DNA from: Molanna angustata
Lineage: Eukaryota > Arthropoda > Insecta > Trichoptera > Molannidae
Length of the DNA: 64,000 nucleotides
Assembly: GCA_963576475.1 (NCBI GenBank)
Contig: OY754977.1
Coordinates: forward strand, 35,073,872-35,137,871
Direction of reading: 5' to 3'
Positions 22,338 through 31,121 of this stretch are shown here, one piece after another; the stretch's first letter is position 1; every line of letters starts with the position of its first letter. The notes below the pieces were generated by a model that saw only the letters and a list, made by a program, of their open reading frames with translations, was not told the DNA's origin and searched no databases. A program made the position numbers and the translations under genes.

Positions 22338-22636
22338 AACTTATATGCGGTGGGTTTGGTCACATGGGAAGAATGAATGAGGAGCGCCTGACGAAGAAAA
22401 TATGCAGAGTGGAAAGGAATGAAATGAGAGGTCGGGGACGCCCAAGAAAGGGATGGCACGACCATGTGAACGAAATTTTGAAAGACAGAAATGTTAAAAG
22501 TGTGAGCAATAGACGAACATATGAGACAATGCATGAATGTGGACGAGGCGAGGGATGCGTGCCAGGATAGAAAAATGTGGCGTTCGGTTCTCTCTGCCTA
22601 ACCCGCAAGGGACATGGCGTGATGGTATGTAAGCCT
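22338..22636 (+). mobile_element. LINE family A 3' fragment
   Basis: It encodes [31 protein letters not shown] and the shared 3' UTR ('ggttctctctgcctaacc'), about 95 percent like 5740-6025 by eye. It is a severely 5'-truncated copy inside the AT-rich repeat; the uninterrupted copy near 6415 shows the site before insertion. Confidence 0.9.
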
Positions 22637-22785
22637 CTAAGTTGGTGTTTTTTGACTTCAAAGCTGGAAAAACCGTGAAAAATGTAGACCTGGCATACAA
22701 ATTTCGCGTATCTTGGGTTGATACTTTGTCGATATATTAAGAGAACAAAGTTCTCTCGAACAAATCGACAGTAGGATTACTATCA

Positions 22786-23064
22786 TATTCTTTCTCAAGG
22801 AAAAACTCACTATTCGGGAAGTGATATAGAATATCTTGATGCACCCTTGGATGTAAAAATTATGCATGGAAAATTGATGAAAAATATCCTGAAAGTTACA
22901 TAAATTACAAATTTTATTCAAATATTTTAATGAAAGTTTTTCTTTAAGATTTGTTTGGCCTCAAGCAGTAGATACATCCAAACACTGTAAAGAATGATCA
23001 GTGAAAATTAAAAATCTTAATCTATCTGAATATTTGAAAAAGTCTCAAGTGAATGGTCCTTTAA
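22786..23064. other. gene-free stretch
   Basis: AT-rich sequence between the repeat and the next LINE tail. Nothing recognised. Confidence 0.4.
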
Positions 23065-23232
23065 ACTGGAATAAATTGCCTCTTGACATACGTGGAGCTC
23101 AGAGCATTGACACCTTCGGTAAACTTCTTAAGACTGCCTTGTTTCGTAGAGCCAACAAATAAGCTACAGCGCCCTTGGAGTGATCTTGTATCACTAAATG
23201 GGGCTTTACAAATTTTAATTATTATTATTAAG
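23065..23232 (+). mobile_element. CR1/L2-like LINE 3' end
   Basis: The frame reads LNWNKLPLDIRGAQSIDTFG, then KLLKTALFRRANK and a stop, followed by an ATT-repeat tail ('attattattattaag'). This is the terminal signature of CR1/L2-like ORF2 with a short 3' UTR. Confidence 0.75.
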
Positions 23233-23285
23233 TAGAATTCTGTAGCAGAAGAAAAAAAAAAAAAAGATAAAAGAAGGTCTAAAAA

Positions 23286-23320
23286 TCAGTGCAGTTACGG
23301 TAGTCGTGGCGATAAGACGT
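23286..23320 (+). promoter_or_regulatory. internal pol II promoter of the LINE (Inr + DPE)
   Basis: The element begins at an initiator-like TCAGTG (A+1 at 23288). Exactly at +28 to +33 (23315-23320) is AGACGT, a full match to the downstream promoter element consensus RGWYVT. There is no TATA box upstream, since the upstream sequence is target DNA. Jockey- and I-type LINEs are known to use such TATA-less internal promoters, which carry themselves to each new site. Confidence 0.72.
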
Positions 23321-23716
23321 GGTGTAAATTTTTGACAATTCGACGATTATTGTGTATTGTAGTGCAGTGCGACGTACGGGGAAGGAGGAACTCGGCTGTG
23401 AACAAACATACCCAGCCTACAAGATAAACAATCATTATTACCTATTATTTACCTACCTACATTATAATATTATTATTTTTTCTGTAGAGAAATTTATTCG
23501 CTGTATTTGGTCATAGACCCGGTGTTTTTGTTTGTTATATTTTTGTTTTTTACGGAACATTTTCGTCTATTTATTTTTACATTTCTGTCTATTTATTTTT
23601 ACATTTCTTTTTGTTATAATGTATAATGTTAATATACAATATTGTTTATTTATAATATAAAATCATAGAGGTTTATATTCATATAAGTTAAAAAATACTT
23701 TTAAAATAGTTTAAAT

Positions 23717-25138
23717 ATGGACGAAGCTGAGCCTCCCGATAAGGTGAACGACGGAAAAAAATACGCGTCGGATTCTGACTCCGATTCGATAGTTATTCGT
23801 TCAAAAAGACCAAGAGTATCCGAAAGACCTCCATCTCCGATGGATCAGGCTCATAAAGAAGTAAGAGTAACGGACCAACCAGCACAAAGTTCAGATTCAA
23901 ATAAGAATATCATTAATGACAAAACAAAAAACACTTCATTCATTCCGATAATGAAGTTTTACGATCAAGACGCGCGCGGGCAGTACACAGTACATATCCA
24001 AAGAACAGACAAAAAACAAACCTACCCTTTGGAAATAGGAAAAATTTTGTATTCCAGAAAAACACTCAATGTAATTAACGGATCGTTAAAATCTGAAGGA
24101 CGATTTAGGGCAACAGTCGATTTTAAAACATCTAGGGACGCAAACAACTTTATAAAAAATATCTCAATCTTATCAAACAGTAAATATACTGCGTTTATAC
24201 CAACATATAACCTAACCAGACTAGGATTAATTAAGGGTATCCCAACAGAGTATTCAGAGAAGGATATCATTGAAATAATATCCACATCGGACAAGTCGAT
24301 CAAACCAATAAAAGCCAGAAGACTTAACTACAAGGACAAGTCTGGCGATAAACCAGAATGGCGGCCATCACGATCCGTTGTGATAACATTTTCAGGACAA
24401 TCTTTACCATCCCATATTTTTATGTTCTACAACGCTTTGCATGTAGAATTATATACCTATCCTACAGTTCAATGCTTTAACTGTTATCGCTTTGGTCACA
24501 CAAAAGCAGCATGTAGATCAGCTACCCGCTGTAGTATATGCGGCGACTTACACTCCACAGATAAATGTTCGAAAGATCCGGATCTTCCATCCTGCGTAAA
24601 CTGCTCAGGAAATCACAAAGCATCTAGTTTTTCATGCCCAGAACTAAACCGCCAAAAAAATATCAAGTTTTCGATGGCTTCTGAGAACTTATCATATTTC
24701 CAAGCTTCGAAAATGCATCCTCCAACCAAAAAATCGTATGCTGAAACTATTAAAAATACATCTGGCATCAATCCGGAAACACATTCATATAATAAAACTG
24801 TTTTTAGACCAAATAAACCTCGCATACAACAAAAACCAGGGTATGACAGGGACTTGCACAATTCCTTAGTTTTCAATCCAAATGGAAATTCGAAAGTAAA
24901 TCCTTCAAATGGGTGTGCTTTAAATTTCGCCCAACAATATGAGAACCCGAATAGCTCCTTATCAAATGTTTCGTTAAAATTACAAAATGAGAATTCTTCT
25001 TTTATCGAAACATTAGTTTCACTCATAATTGAAACAATATCAAAATACCCCATTTCACCGTCCTACGCTGCAAATTTACTTGAACCATTAAAAGACCTTT
25101 TAATAAACTATCCTAAAACATCACTTATTAATGAATAA
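23717..25138 (+). CDS. LINE ORF1, gag-like nucleic-acid-binding protein
   Basis: 473 codons starting at the ATG after an AT-rich leader. The N-terminal third is charged and low-complexity (KVNDGKKYASDSDSDSIVIR). A central region containing NFIKNISILS and GLIKGIPTEYSEKDIIEII looks like the RRM-like fold of jockey/I ORF1 proteins. Three zinc knuckles follow: CFNCYRFGHTKAAC, CSICGDLHSTDKC and CVNCSGNHKASSFSC (about residues 253-298). The C-terminus is Asn/Ser-rich. The protein packages element RNA into a ribonucleoprotein. No frameshift or internal stop is present. Confidence 0.9.
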   Translation: MDEAEPPDKVNDGKKYASDSDSDSIVIRSKRPRVSERPPSPMDQAHKEVRVTDQPAQSSDSNKNIINDKTKNTSFIPIMKFYDQDARGQYTVHIQRTDKKQTYPLEIGKILYSRKTLNVINGSLKSEGRFRATVDFKTSRDANNFIKNISILSNSKYTAFIPTYNLTRLGLIKGIPTEYSEKDIIEIISTSDKSIKPIKARRLNYKDKSGDKPEWRPSRSVVITFSGQSLPSHIFMFYNALHVELYTYPTVQCFNCYRFGHTKAACRSATRCSICGDLHSTDKCSKDPDLPSCVNCSGNHKASSFSCPELNRQKNIKFSMASENLSYFQASKMHPPTKKSYAETIKNTSGINPETHSYNKTVFRPNKPRIQQKPGYDRDLHNSLVFNPNGNSKVNPSNGCALNFAQQYENPNSSLSNVSLKLQNENSSFIETLVSLIIETISKYPISPSYAANLLEPLKDLLINYPKTSLINE

Positions 25139-25215
25139 AAATACAGTCTGAATACAGATATATATAATTGAGATTTATTATAATTTATTTATAATTTATT
25201 AACATTTATTTCAAC

Positions 25216-28200
25216 ATGGATAATACAAAAAATATAAATTTTCTTCAGTGGAATATTCGCAGTATAGTAGCCAATAAAATAGAATTTATGAACATTGTAA
25301 ATAAAGAATATATCTCTGTTGCAGCCATAGCCGAAACATGGCTCAAACCAAATGTACCATTTCATATACCAGGTTTTAAAATAATTCGATCAGACAGGGC
25401 AGACGGACGAGCCGGGTCCGCATTGTGTATCAAAAATAATGTTTACTTTTCTGAACTTAATATAAATAATGTTCCAAATAATATTCAAATAGCAGCTGCA
25501 AATATTAACAATGTCTCGGTGTTATCAGTCTACATTCCTCCTGATATTATTTTCTTAGAACCCATATGGTCAGATCTCATTAAACAAATTTCCGCACCTA
25601 TACTAATTCTAGGTGATTTCAACGGACAATCACCTTGTTGGGGCAGTGGATGTACAAATCGATCGGGTTCTAATATCCTCGACTTTTTGGAAGAAAACAA
25701 TCTATGTTTTATTAACGACGGTAAACCTACTCGAATCACACCTCCTCACCAAAACAAAAGCGCCGTCGACTTAAGTATTTGCTCACCCTCACTTATATCC
25801 ACATTATTTTGGTCGGTTCTAGATGATGCAGGTCCCAGTGATCATCTACCAATAATTATTAAATTTGACAAAAATTCTCCATGCCAAATTGCTCCATATA
25901 AATCAAAGAAAATTAGATATAATACTCAAACTGCCAATTGGGACAGATTTTCTCAAAATGTCGAAAACAGAATTAGGCAACTCCCTCACCCAACCATCGA
26001 AAATTCTTTGGATTGTTATGAACAATGGTCTAGAAGCATTACTGAAGCAGCCAATAATACTATTAATGTTAAAAAGAAAAATACAAATAAACCTCAACCT
26101 GCCTCTTGGTGGGACGATGAATGCAATAAATTAGTTCGTCTCAGAAAAGCGGCCCTTAAAAAGTATAATATAAATATGTCACTAGAAAACTTCTTAAATT
26201 ACAAAGCAATTCAGGCATCCACAAAGAGAACCCTTAAAAACAAAAAACGTAATGATTGGAAGAGATTCTGTAGTACGCTTTCACCTGATACACCCGCATC
26301 CGAAATTTGGAAAACAATAAAAAGTTTTCGATCCAACTGCAAACCCCATTCGGCGTTCCCTAACTCGCAAACATGTATAAATGAATTTATAGACAAACTA
26401 GCTCCTTCCTTTGTACCAACCTTTGAGGAATCTGTGCCTTGTTATAACCTTCTGGAACAGTCATTGTTAGACAAACCCTTCATAATGGAAGAACTGAATA
26501 TAGTTCTTGAAAACGTCACAGACACTGCACCCGGAATAGACAATATCCCATTTAGTTTTATAAAAAATGGAGGTGAAACTTCTAAAGAATACTTTCTCAA
26601 TTTAACGAACTCTTTTTTTCAATCAGGTATTATCCCAAATATATGGAAAAAACAAATAATTGTTCCAATTCCGAAACCAAACAAGGACCCAACATTAGGT
26701 TCATCATATCGCCCTATTGCACTATCCACCACACCCCTAAAAACTGTTGAACGAATGATAAAAAATAGACTGGATTGGTATGTGGAAAATAAAAAAACAC
26801 TTTCCGAGTTCCAGTTTGGATTTAGAAAAAAACATTCCACCATAGAAAGTATTACATTACTTGCAACAGAAATACAACTAGCCTATACAAAAAAAGAATT
26901 TCTTGTTGGCATTAGCCTAGATATACGAGGTGCATATGATCATGTTCTATTGCCTAAACTCAAAGAAAGACTATACGAAATTGGAATATCGACTAAATTA
27001 TCTTCGTTCATTACGAACCTTTTAATCAACAGAGAAATCACACTCGACACACCCCAAAACTATCCAATTAATCGAACAGTGTTTAAAGGACTTCCCCAGG
27101 GTTCTGCCCTTAGCCCATTGTTATTCAATTTGTATTTGAGTGATATTTTTTCAAAAATACCCTCTAACATTAAAATACTTTGCTTTGCAGATGACATTTT
27201 TATATACATCACGGGAAAAGACCTGTTATTGATAGAAAGGAAATTAAAATCAGCACTCGAACTCATATATTTGTGGTTAACTTCGCATGGATTAGAACTT
27301 TCAATCGAAAAATGTAAAGCTATAATATTCACCAAAAAAAGATATATACCTCAATTGAAAATCTTTGTACAAAACCAAGAAATCCCAATAGCTAGCTCAG
27401 TCAAACTGTTAGGAGTAATATTTGATTCAAAACTGTCATGGAACGAATACACAGATTATCTATATTCTAAAGCACAAATGGGACTAAATATGATGAGAGC
27501 GATTTCACGAGTCTGGTGGGGATGTCACCCTATCACGCAAAAAATGTTCTATAGTGCATATATTCGTAGTTTAATGGAATACGCAACATTTGTAATAGAA
27601 CCCACATCAAAAAAAAATCTATCCAAATTAGACAGAATTCAATCGCAAGCCTTGCGATTAATAATTGGAGCTATGAAGTCATCCCCAATAAACACTCTAC
27701 AAGTGGAAGTGGTAGATCCACCATTACACTTGAGGAGACAATTGTGTGCAGATAAGTTCTTCCTCAGATGTTTCGCATTTGAATCTCATCCGCTCGTCAA
27801 CCTAGTCAGTCAATTATTTAATGCAATAACTAATGAGCATTCAAGAATCAATCGTCCCAAACCATTATTAATTAATAGCTGGCAGATGTACAATAATATA
27901 TTACCACATATTCACCGTTACAAATCACTGCCATTGTACACAACACCTTTTGAACATTTAATCAACATCCCAGAGGTATTTCTGTCCTTTGGAATCGAGA
28001 ACACACCATATGCAAATAATCAGTTTAATACTATAATAGAATCTAACTGGAAAGACTGGAACTTATTTTTCACAGACGGTTCAAAATCCTCTTCCTCACC
28101 ATCTACCGGTGCCGCAGTGTACAACTCTAATCTAACCATCGAGCACACGATAACCATGCATAAACAATGTTCAGTTTTCACAGCAGAGGCTGTCGCAATA

Positions 28201-28929
28201 TTAGAAGCACTAACAATTATTAAATCTAAATCATGTCATAAATCTGTTATCTTTTCCGATTGTCTAAGTGTTTTGCAAAAAATTAAAAATCCGCCTTTCT
28301 CATTCCCCGTAGATGAAATATGCCTTAATATAAGATCACAGATATATCAACTTTGCCAGAGTAATAAAAAAGTTGTTCTAGCCTGGATTCCAAGTCATTG
28401 CGGAATCACAGGAAACGAAAAAGCTGACCATCTAGCTAAAAGAGCATCCGAAAATTTAGAGGTAAATTACCAATTCAAAATCCCATCTTCTGATATTCTA
28501 GTAAACTGCAAAATCAATCTGTTTAATGACTGGTCACAACAATGGGCTGAATCATCGACTTTAAAAGGAAAAAATTACGCATCAATTCAATCTAATATCG
28601 CAAAAATTCCGTGGTATAATAATTTAAGATTCGACAAACTAACAGTGTCAACAATTTGTCGGATGCGAATAGGACACTGTTGTCTAAAGTATCACCTGTA
28701 CAAGTTGAATATCGTGGACTCGATCCTCTGCGATTGTGGTGGTGGAGAGGAGGAGGATTTGAACCATGTCCTTTTTAGCTGCTCTAAATATAATACAAAT
28801 GGTCTTTATTTCAAAATGATCCCATATAGTCCGCTTCCAATAAACGTGAATACTCTTTTATCACATATGAACCCCATGACATTGAAAATTTTATCCAACT
28901 TCCTCAAAGTACATAATTTGAAGATCTAA
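25216..28929 (+). CDS. LINE ORF2, endonuclease - reverse transcriptase - RNase H
   Basis: 1237 codons, intact. Residues about 1-220 form an apurinic-type endonuclease (FLQWNIRSI, IAETWLK, LGDFNGQSPCWGS, PSDHLPIII). The reverse transcriptase follows (SYRPIALSTTPLKTVERMI, QFGFRKKHST, ISLDIRGAYDHV, GLPQGSALSPLLFNLYLSDI, catalytic FADD near residue 659). An RNase H domain starts near residue 950 (FFTDGSK, TAEAVAILEAL, IFSDCLSVL, IPSHCGITGNEKADHLAKRA) with its D-E-D-D residues in place. The C-terminus has a zinc-finger-like CRMRIGHCCLKYHLYK...CDCGGGEEEDLNHVLFSC. It nicks target DNA and reverse-transcribes the element. ORF2 begins 77 nt after ORF1 and so probably relies on reinitiation or leaky translation. 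Confidence 0.96.
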   Translation: MDNTKNINFLQWNIRSIVANKIEFMNIVNKEYISVAAIAETWLKPNVPFHIPGFKIIRSDRADGRAGSALCIKNNVYFSELNINNVPNNIQIAAANINNVSVLSVYIPPDIIFLEPIWSDLIKQISAPILILGDFNGQSPCWGSGCTNRSGSNILDFLEENNLCFINDGKPTRITPPHQNKSAVDLSICSPSLISTLFWSVLDDAGPSDHLPIIIKFDKNSPCQIAPYKSKKIRYNTQTANWDRFSQNVENRIRQLPHPTIENSLDCYEQWSRSITEAANNTINVKKKNTNKPQPASWWDDECNKLVRLRKAALKKYNINMSLENFLNYKAIQASTKRTLKNKKRNDWKRFCSTLSPDTPASEIWKTIKSFRSNCKPHSAFPNSQTCINEFIDKLAPSFVPTFEESVPCYNLLEQSLLDKPFIMEELNIVLENVTDTAPGIDNIPFSFIKNGGETSKEYFLNLTNSFFQSGIIPNIWKKQIIVPIPKPNKDPTLGSSYRPIALSTTPLKTVERMIKNRLDWYVENKKTLSEFQFGFRKKHSTIESITLLATEIQLAYTKKEFLVGISLDIRGAYDHVLLPKLKERLYEIGISTKLSSFITNLLINREITLDTPQNYPINRTVFKGLPQGSALSPLLFNLYLSDIFSKIPSNIKILCFADDIFIYITGKDLLLIERKLKSALELIYLWLTSHGLELSIEKCKAIIFTKKRYIPQLKIFVQNQEIPIASSVKLLGVIFDSKLSWNEYTDYLYSKAQMGLNMMRAISRVWWGCHPITQKMFYSAYIRSLMEYATFVIEPTSKKNLSKLDRIQSQALRLIIGAMKSSPINTLQVEVVDPPLHLRRQLCADKFFLRCFAFESHPLVNLVSQLFNAITNEHSRINRPKPLLINSWQMYNNILPHIHRYKSLPLYTTPFEHLINIPEVFLSFGIENTPYANNQFNTIIESNWKDWNLFFTDGSKSSSSPSTGAAVYNSNLTIEHTITMHKQCSVFTAEAVAILEALTIIKSKSCHKSVIFSDCLSVLQKIKNPPFSFPVDEICLNIRSQIYQLCQSNKKVVLAWIPSHCGITGNEKADHLAKRASENLEVNYQFKIPSSDILVNCKINLFNDWSQQWAESSTLKGKNYASIQSNIAKIPWYNNLRFDKLTVSTICRMRIGHCCLKYHLYKLNIVDSILCDCGGGEEEDLNHVLFSCSKYNTNGLYFKMIPYSPLPINVNTLLSHMNPMTLKILSNFLKVHNLKI

Positions 28930-29031
28930 TATAGATCTACAATATAATTAAACTTGTTACATGCCGAAGAACACTACAAACGTTGGTGAACGGCAAGAAA
29001 AAAAAAAAAAAAAAAAAAAAGGTCTAAAAAT

Positions 29032-29828
29032 ATTATAGTAAAATATCTTCTGTTCAGAATCTATGCAAAGAGAGAGATGATGTTGCAGCTATAACGTTTG
29101 ACATAATGCCAAATTTGCCATTGGGCGATTCCATGGAAATGAATACCAAATCTGACTATGTCATCAAATTTTAAATTAAGGCTAATAAGTTTCATTTTAC
29201 ATTTTTCTTATAGTAATATGTCTGAAATACCCGTTAAATAAAAAAAAATATATATTTGTGTATAAATAGTAATTATTTGCATACTTTGAAACAAGGAGTG
29301 GCGATTTTCTGTACTGGTCACATTTTTATCCCCAATTTGGCAACACTGTATTTCGGCCATTTTTCATTTATAACATTTGACAATAGGTGAATTTATAAGG
29401 CTGTGGCTATTCTACACCATTATTATTGTTATTATTTTTTAAAATAATAATAATAATAATAAACTGATTTTTCTATGGATTTGGCCATAGTGAATTTTTC
29501 CTATAGATAATTGTAAAACCTTGTAAATCTTTATCTTGGCTAGTTACCGTATTCACACAAGAGCTATAAAATATACATGAAATGACGAAAACTCATACAA
29601 ACGTCAAACGTGTAAGTTCTTAGCCTTTTTGATATTTTCTTGCTGAGATTTTAAAACTGAATTTTAACTTGAAAAATTGATTTGTAACTATCTTCTTTTG
29701 TTTCTGGATGTCATATAACTAATAAAATCCATATTGTTATCAGTTTGTGTCTGTATAATTTCAGGTTACGAATTATTTTGCGCTGCAATTTCATCAAATG
29801 TCTTCAACTTTCATTACTTTAATTTAAG
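29032..29828. other. gene-free stretch
   Basis: AT-rich sequence with a short ATT/AAT imperfect hairpin near 29415-29462. No ORF or repeat was recognised otherwise. Confidence 0.4.
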
Positions 29829-29844
29829 TAGCACCACACGTTTT

Positions 29845-30681
29845 TAAAACTTTAAATTGGGAAAAAAAGGGTATAAAAATAAATGGCATGTATCTGACCC
29901 ATCTCAGATTTGCTGATGACATAGTTCTTGTAAGTGAAGATCTGGCAGAATTAAGTGGCATGATCAAAGATCTGCACGAAGCTTCCCTAAAGATTGGCCT
30001 GGAGATGAATATAAATAAAACGAAAATAATGAGTTCATCCAGCAACAGCTTAAAAATCGACAACAAAACGATTGAAGCTGTAGACGAGTATATTTATCTT
30101 GGGCAGAAAATCACATTAGGGAAGGAAAACCAAACAGCGGAAATACCTAGAAGGATTGGTCTCGGCTGGGCTGCTTTTGGCAAACTCCAGCATGTCCTAA
30201 AAAACAAAGAAATCCCCATTAATTTGAAACGAAGAGTTTTTGAATCGTGTGTCCTCCCTGTGATGACGTATGGTCTAGAAACGATGACATTGACTGCCAA
30301 CACCACATACAAACTTAAATGCGCACAGCGATCCATGGAGAGGCAAATGTTAGGCATAAGTCTGAGAAATAAAATAAGAAATGAAGAGATCAGACGCCAG
30401 ACCAAGGTTGTCGACATTATGGACCATGTAGCAAGATTAAAGTGGCAATGGGCAGGTCACGTTGCTAGACAGGGAACAGAGAGATGGGCACCCAGAGTTA
30501 TGAGGTGGAGACCATGGGGAAATAAACGGGGAATAGGTCGACCGATGAAAAGATGGGCGGACGATATTGTCCCTGTTGCGGGTAGAAACTGGCCGAGACG
30601 AGCCATGGACCGAAATAAATGGAAGGATTTTGAAGAGGCCTACATCCAGCAGTGGAGAGACGGCTAAAGAAGAAGAAGAAG
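29845..30681 (+). mobile_element. RTE-like LINE (family B), 5'-truncated, with target duplication
   Basis: It begins in the reverse transcriptase (KTLNWEKKGIKINGMYLTHL then RFADDIVLVS) and runs open to 30667, then ends in an AGAAGAAGAAG tail. The flanking AGCACCACACGTTTT (29830-29844 and 30682-30696) is an exact 15 bp target duplication. Related copies are at 49021-49438 and, decayed, 11990-12460. Confidence 0.93.
29849..30667 (+). CDS. partial reverse transcriptase of LINE family B
   Basis: The open frame covers the catalytic FADD block (RFADDIVLVSED), NINKTKIMSSS, EYIYLGQKITLG and the RTE C-terminal blocks LPVMTYGLETMTLTANT, WQWAGHVARQGTERWAPRV and RPMKRWADDIVPVAGRNWPR, ending EEAYIQQWRDG. 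It has no endonuclease or N-terminal reverse transcriptase because of 5' truncation. The first ATG (29885) is internal to the protein. Not functional alone. Confidence 0.88.
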   Translation, partial: TLNWEKKGIKINGMYLTHLRFADDIVLVSEDLAELSGMIKDLHEASLKIGLEMNINKTKIMSSSSNSLKIDNKTIEAVDEYIYLGQKITLGKENQTAEIPRRIGLGWAAFGKLQHVLKNKEIPINLKRRVFESCVLPVMTYGLETMTLTANTTYKLKCAQRSMERQMLGISLRNKIRNEEIRRQTKVVDIMDHVARLKWQWAGHVARQGTERWAPRVMRWRPWGNKRGIGRPMKRWADDIVPVAGRNWPRRAMDRNKWKDFEEAYIQQWRDG

Positions 30682-30749
30682 AAGCACCACACGTTTTACT
30701 CCATTGAAGTGGCTTCCTGTTCTTGTAAACATACCTCAGCTAACAATGA

Positions 30750-31075
30750 TGTCCCATCTAAGAGTCCGCACCGAATTTCTTCCAGGAACCCAGTTACAAA
30801 ACTTGGACGTGGCACAATGACTGGAAGAATATCAACCTATATGTCAATAGGTACATGGGTACTTCAACGGTGGTACCTCTAGGTTTGGATCTGCCAAGAA
30901 GGCTGTGGACCTCTCTAAATAGGATCCGCGCTGGACATGTACGTTGTAACTACCTCATGGAAAACTGGCATTGTTTCATCCGCACAATGCGATTGCGGCC
31001 GTCTCTTCCAAATGATACAGCATATTATTTTGCAAGAATGTAGCGTACGGCTCTCGACCTGAATATCTGATCATA
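30750..31075 (+). mobile_element. C-terminal fragment of a jockey-like LINE ORF2
   Basis: Broken frames give WHNDWKNINLYVNRYMGTST, GLDLPRRLWTSLNRIRAGHV and QCDCGRLFQMIQHIILQECS. In insect jockey-like elements the same order (FDLPRxxWxxLNRIRTGHGRC, then CxCGxxxQTxxHIxxxC) follows the RNase H or reverse transcriptase. The family B LINE at 29845 inserted just upstream. Confidence 0.62.
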
Positions 31076-31121
31076 TTTTATTTTTAAAATGCTATTGTTA
31101 ATATATTTTTTTGTGATTATT

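Larger units (their letters stand above)
21517..22785 (+). repeat. AT-rich interspersed repeat, copy 2, split by two LINE insertions
   Basis: Same family as 6058-7532 but in opposite orientation. It is broken at 21575-22078 by an RTE family B/C tail and at 22338-22636 by a family A tail. Its end, 'ctcgaacaaatcgacag', matches the complement of 6068-6085. Confidence 0.72.
23287..29018 (+). mobile_element. full-length, apparently intact two-ORF LINE with RNase H (I-like)
   Basis: A 5.7 kb element with a 5' UTR of about 430 bp, ORF1 (23717-25138), a 77 bp spacer, ORF2 (25216-28929), a short 3' UTR and a poly(A) tail (28997-29018). The 13 bp target duplication AAGGTCTAAAAAT is exact at 23274-23286 and 29019-29031. 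Both ORFs are uninterrupted and the duplication is unmutated, so the insertion is young and may be competent. Presence of RNase H plus CCHC knuckles fits the I/R1/LOA side of the LINE tree; I would place it nearest the I group, without certainty. Confidence 0.93.
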
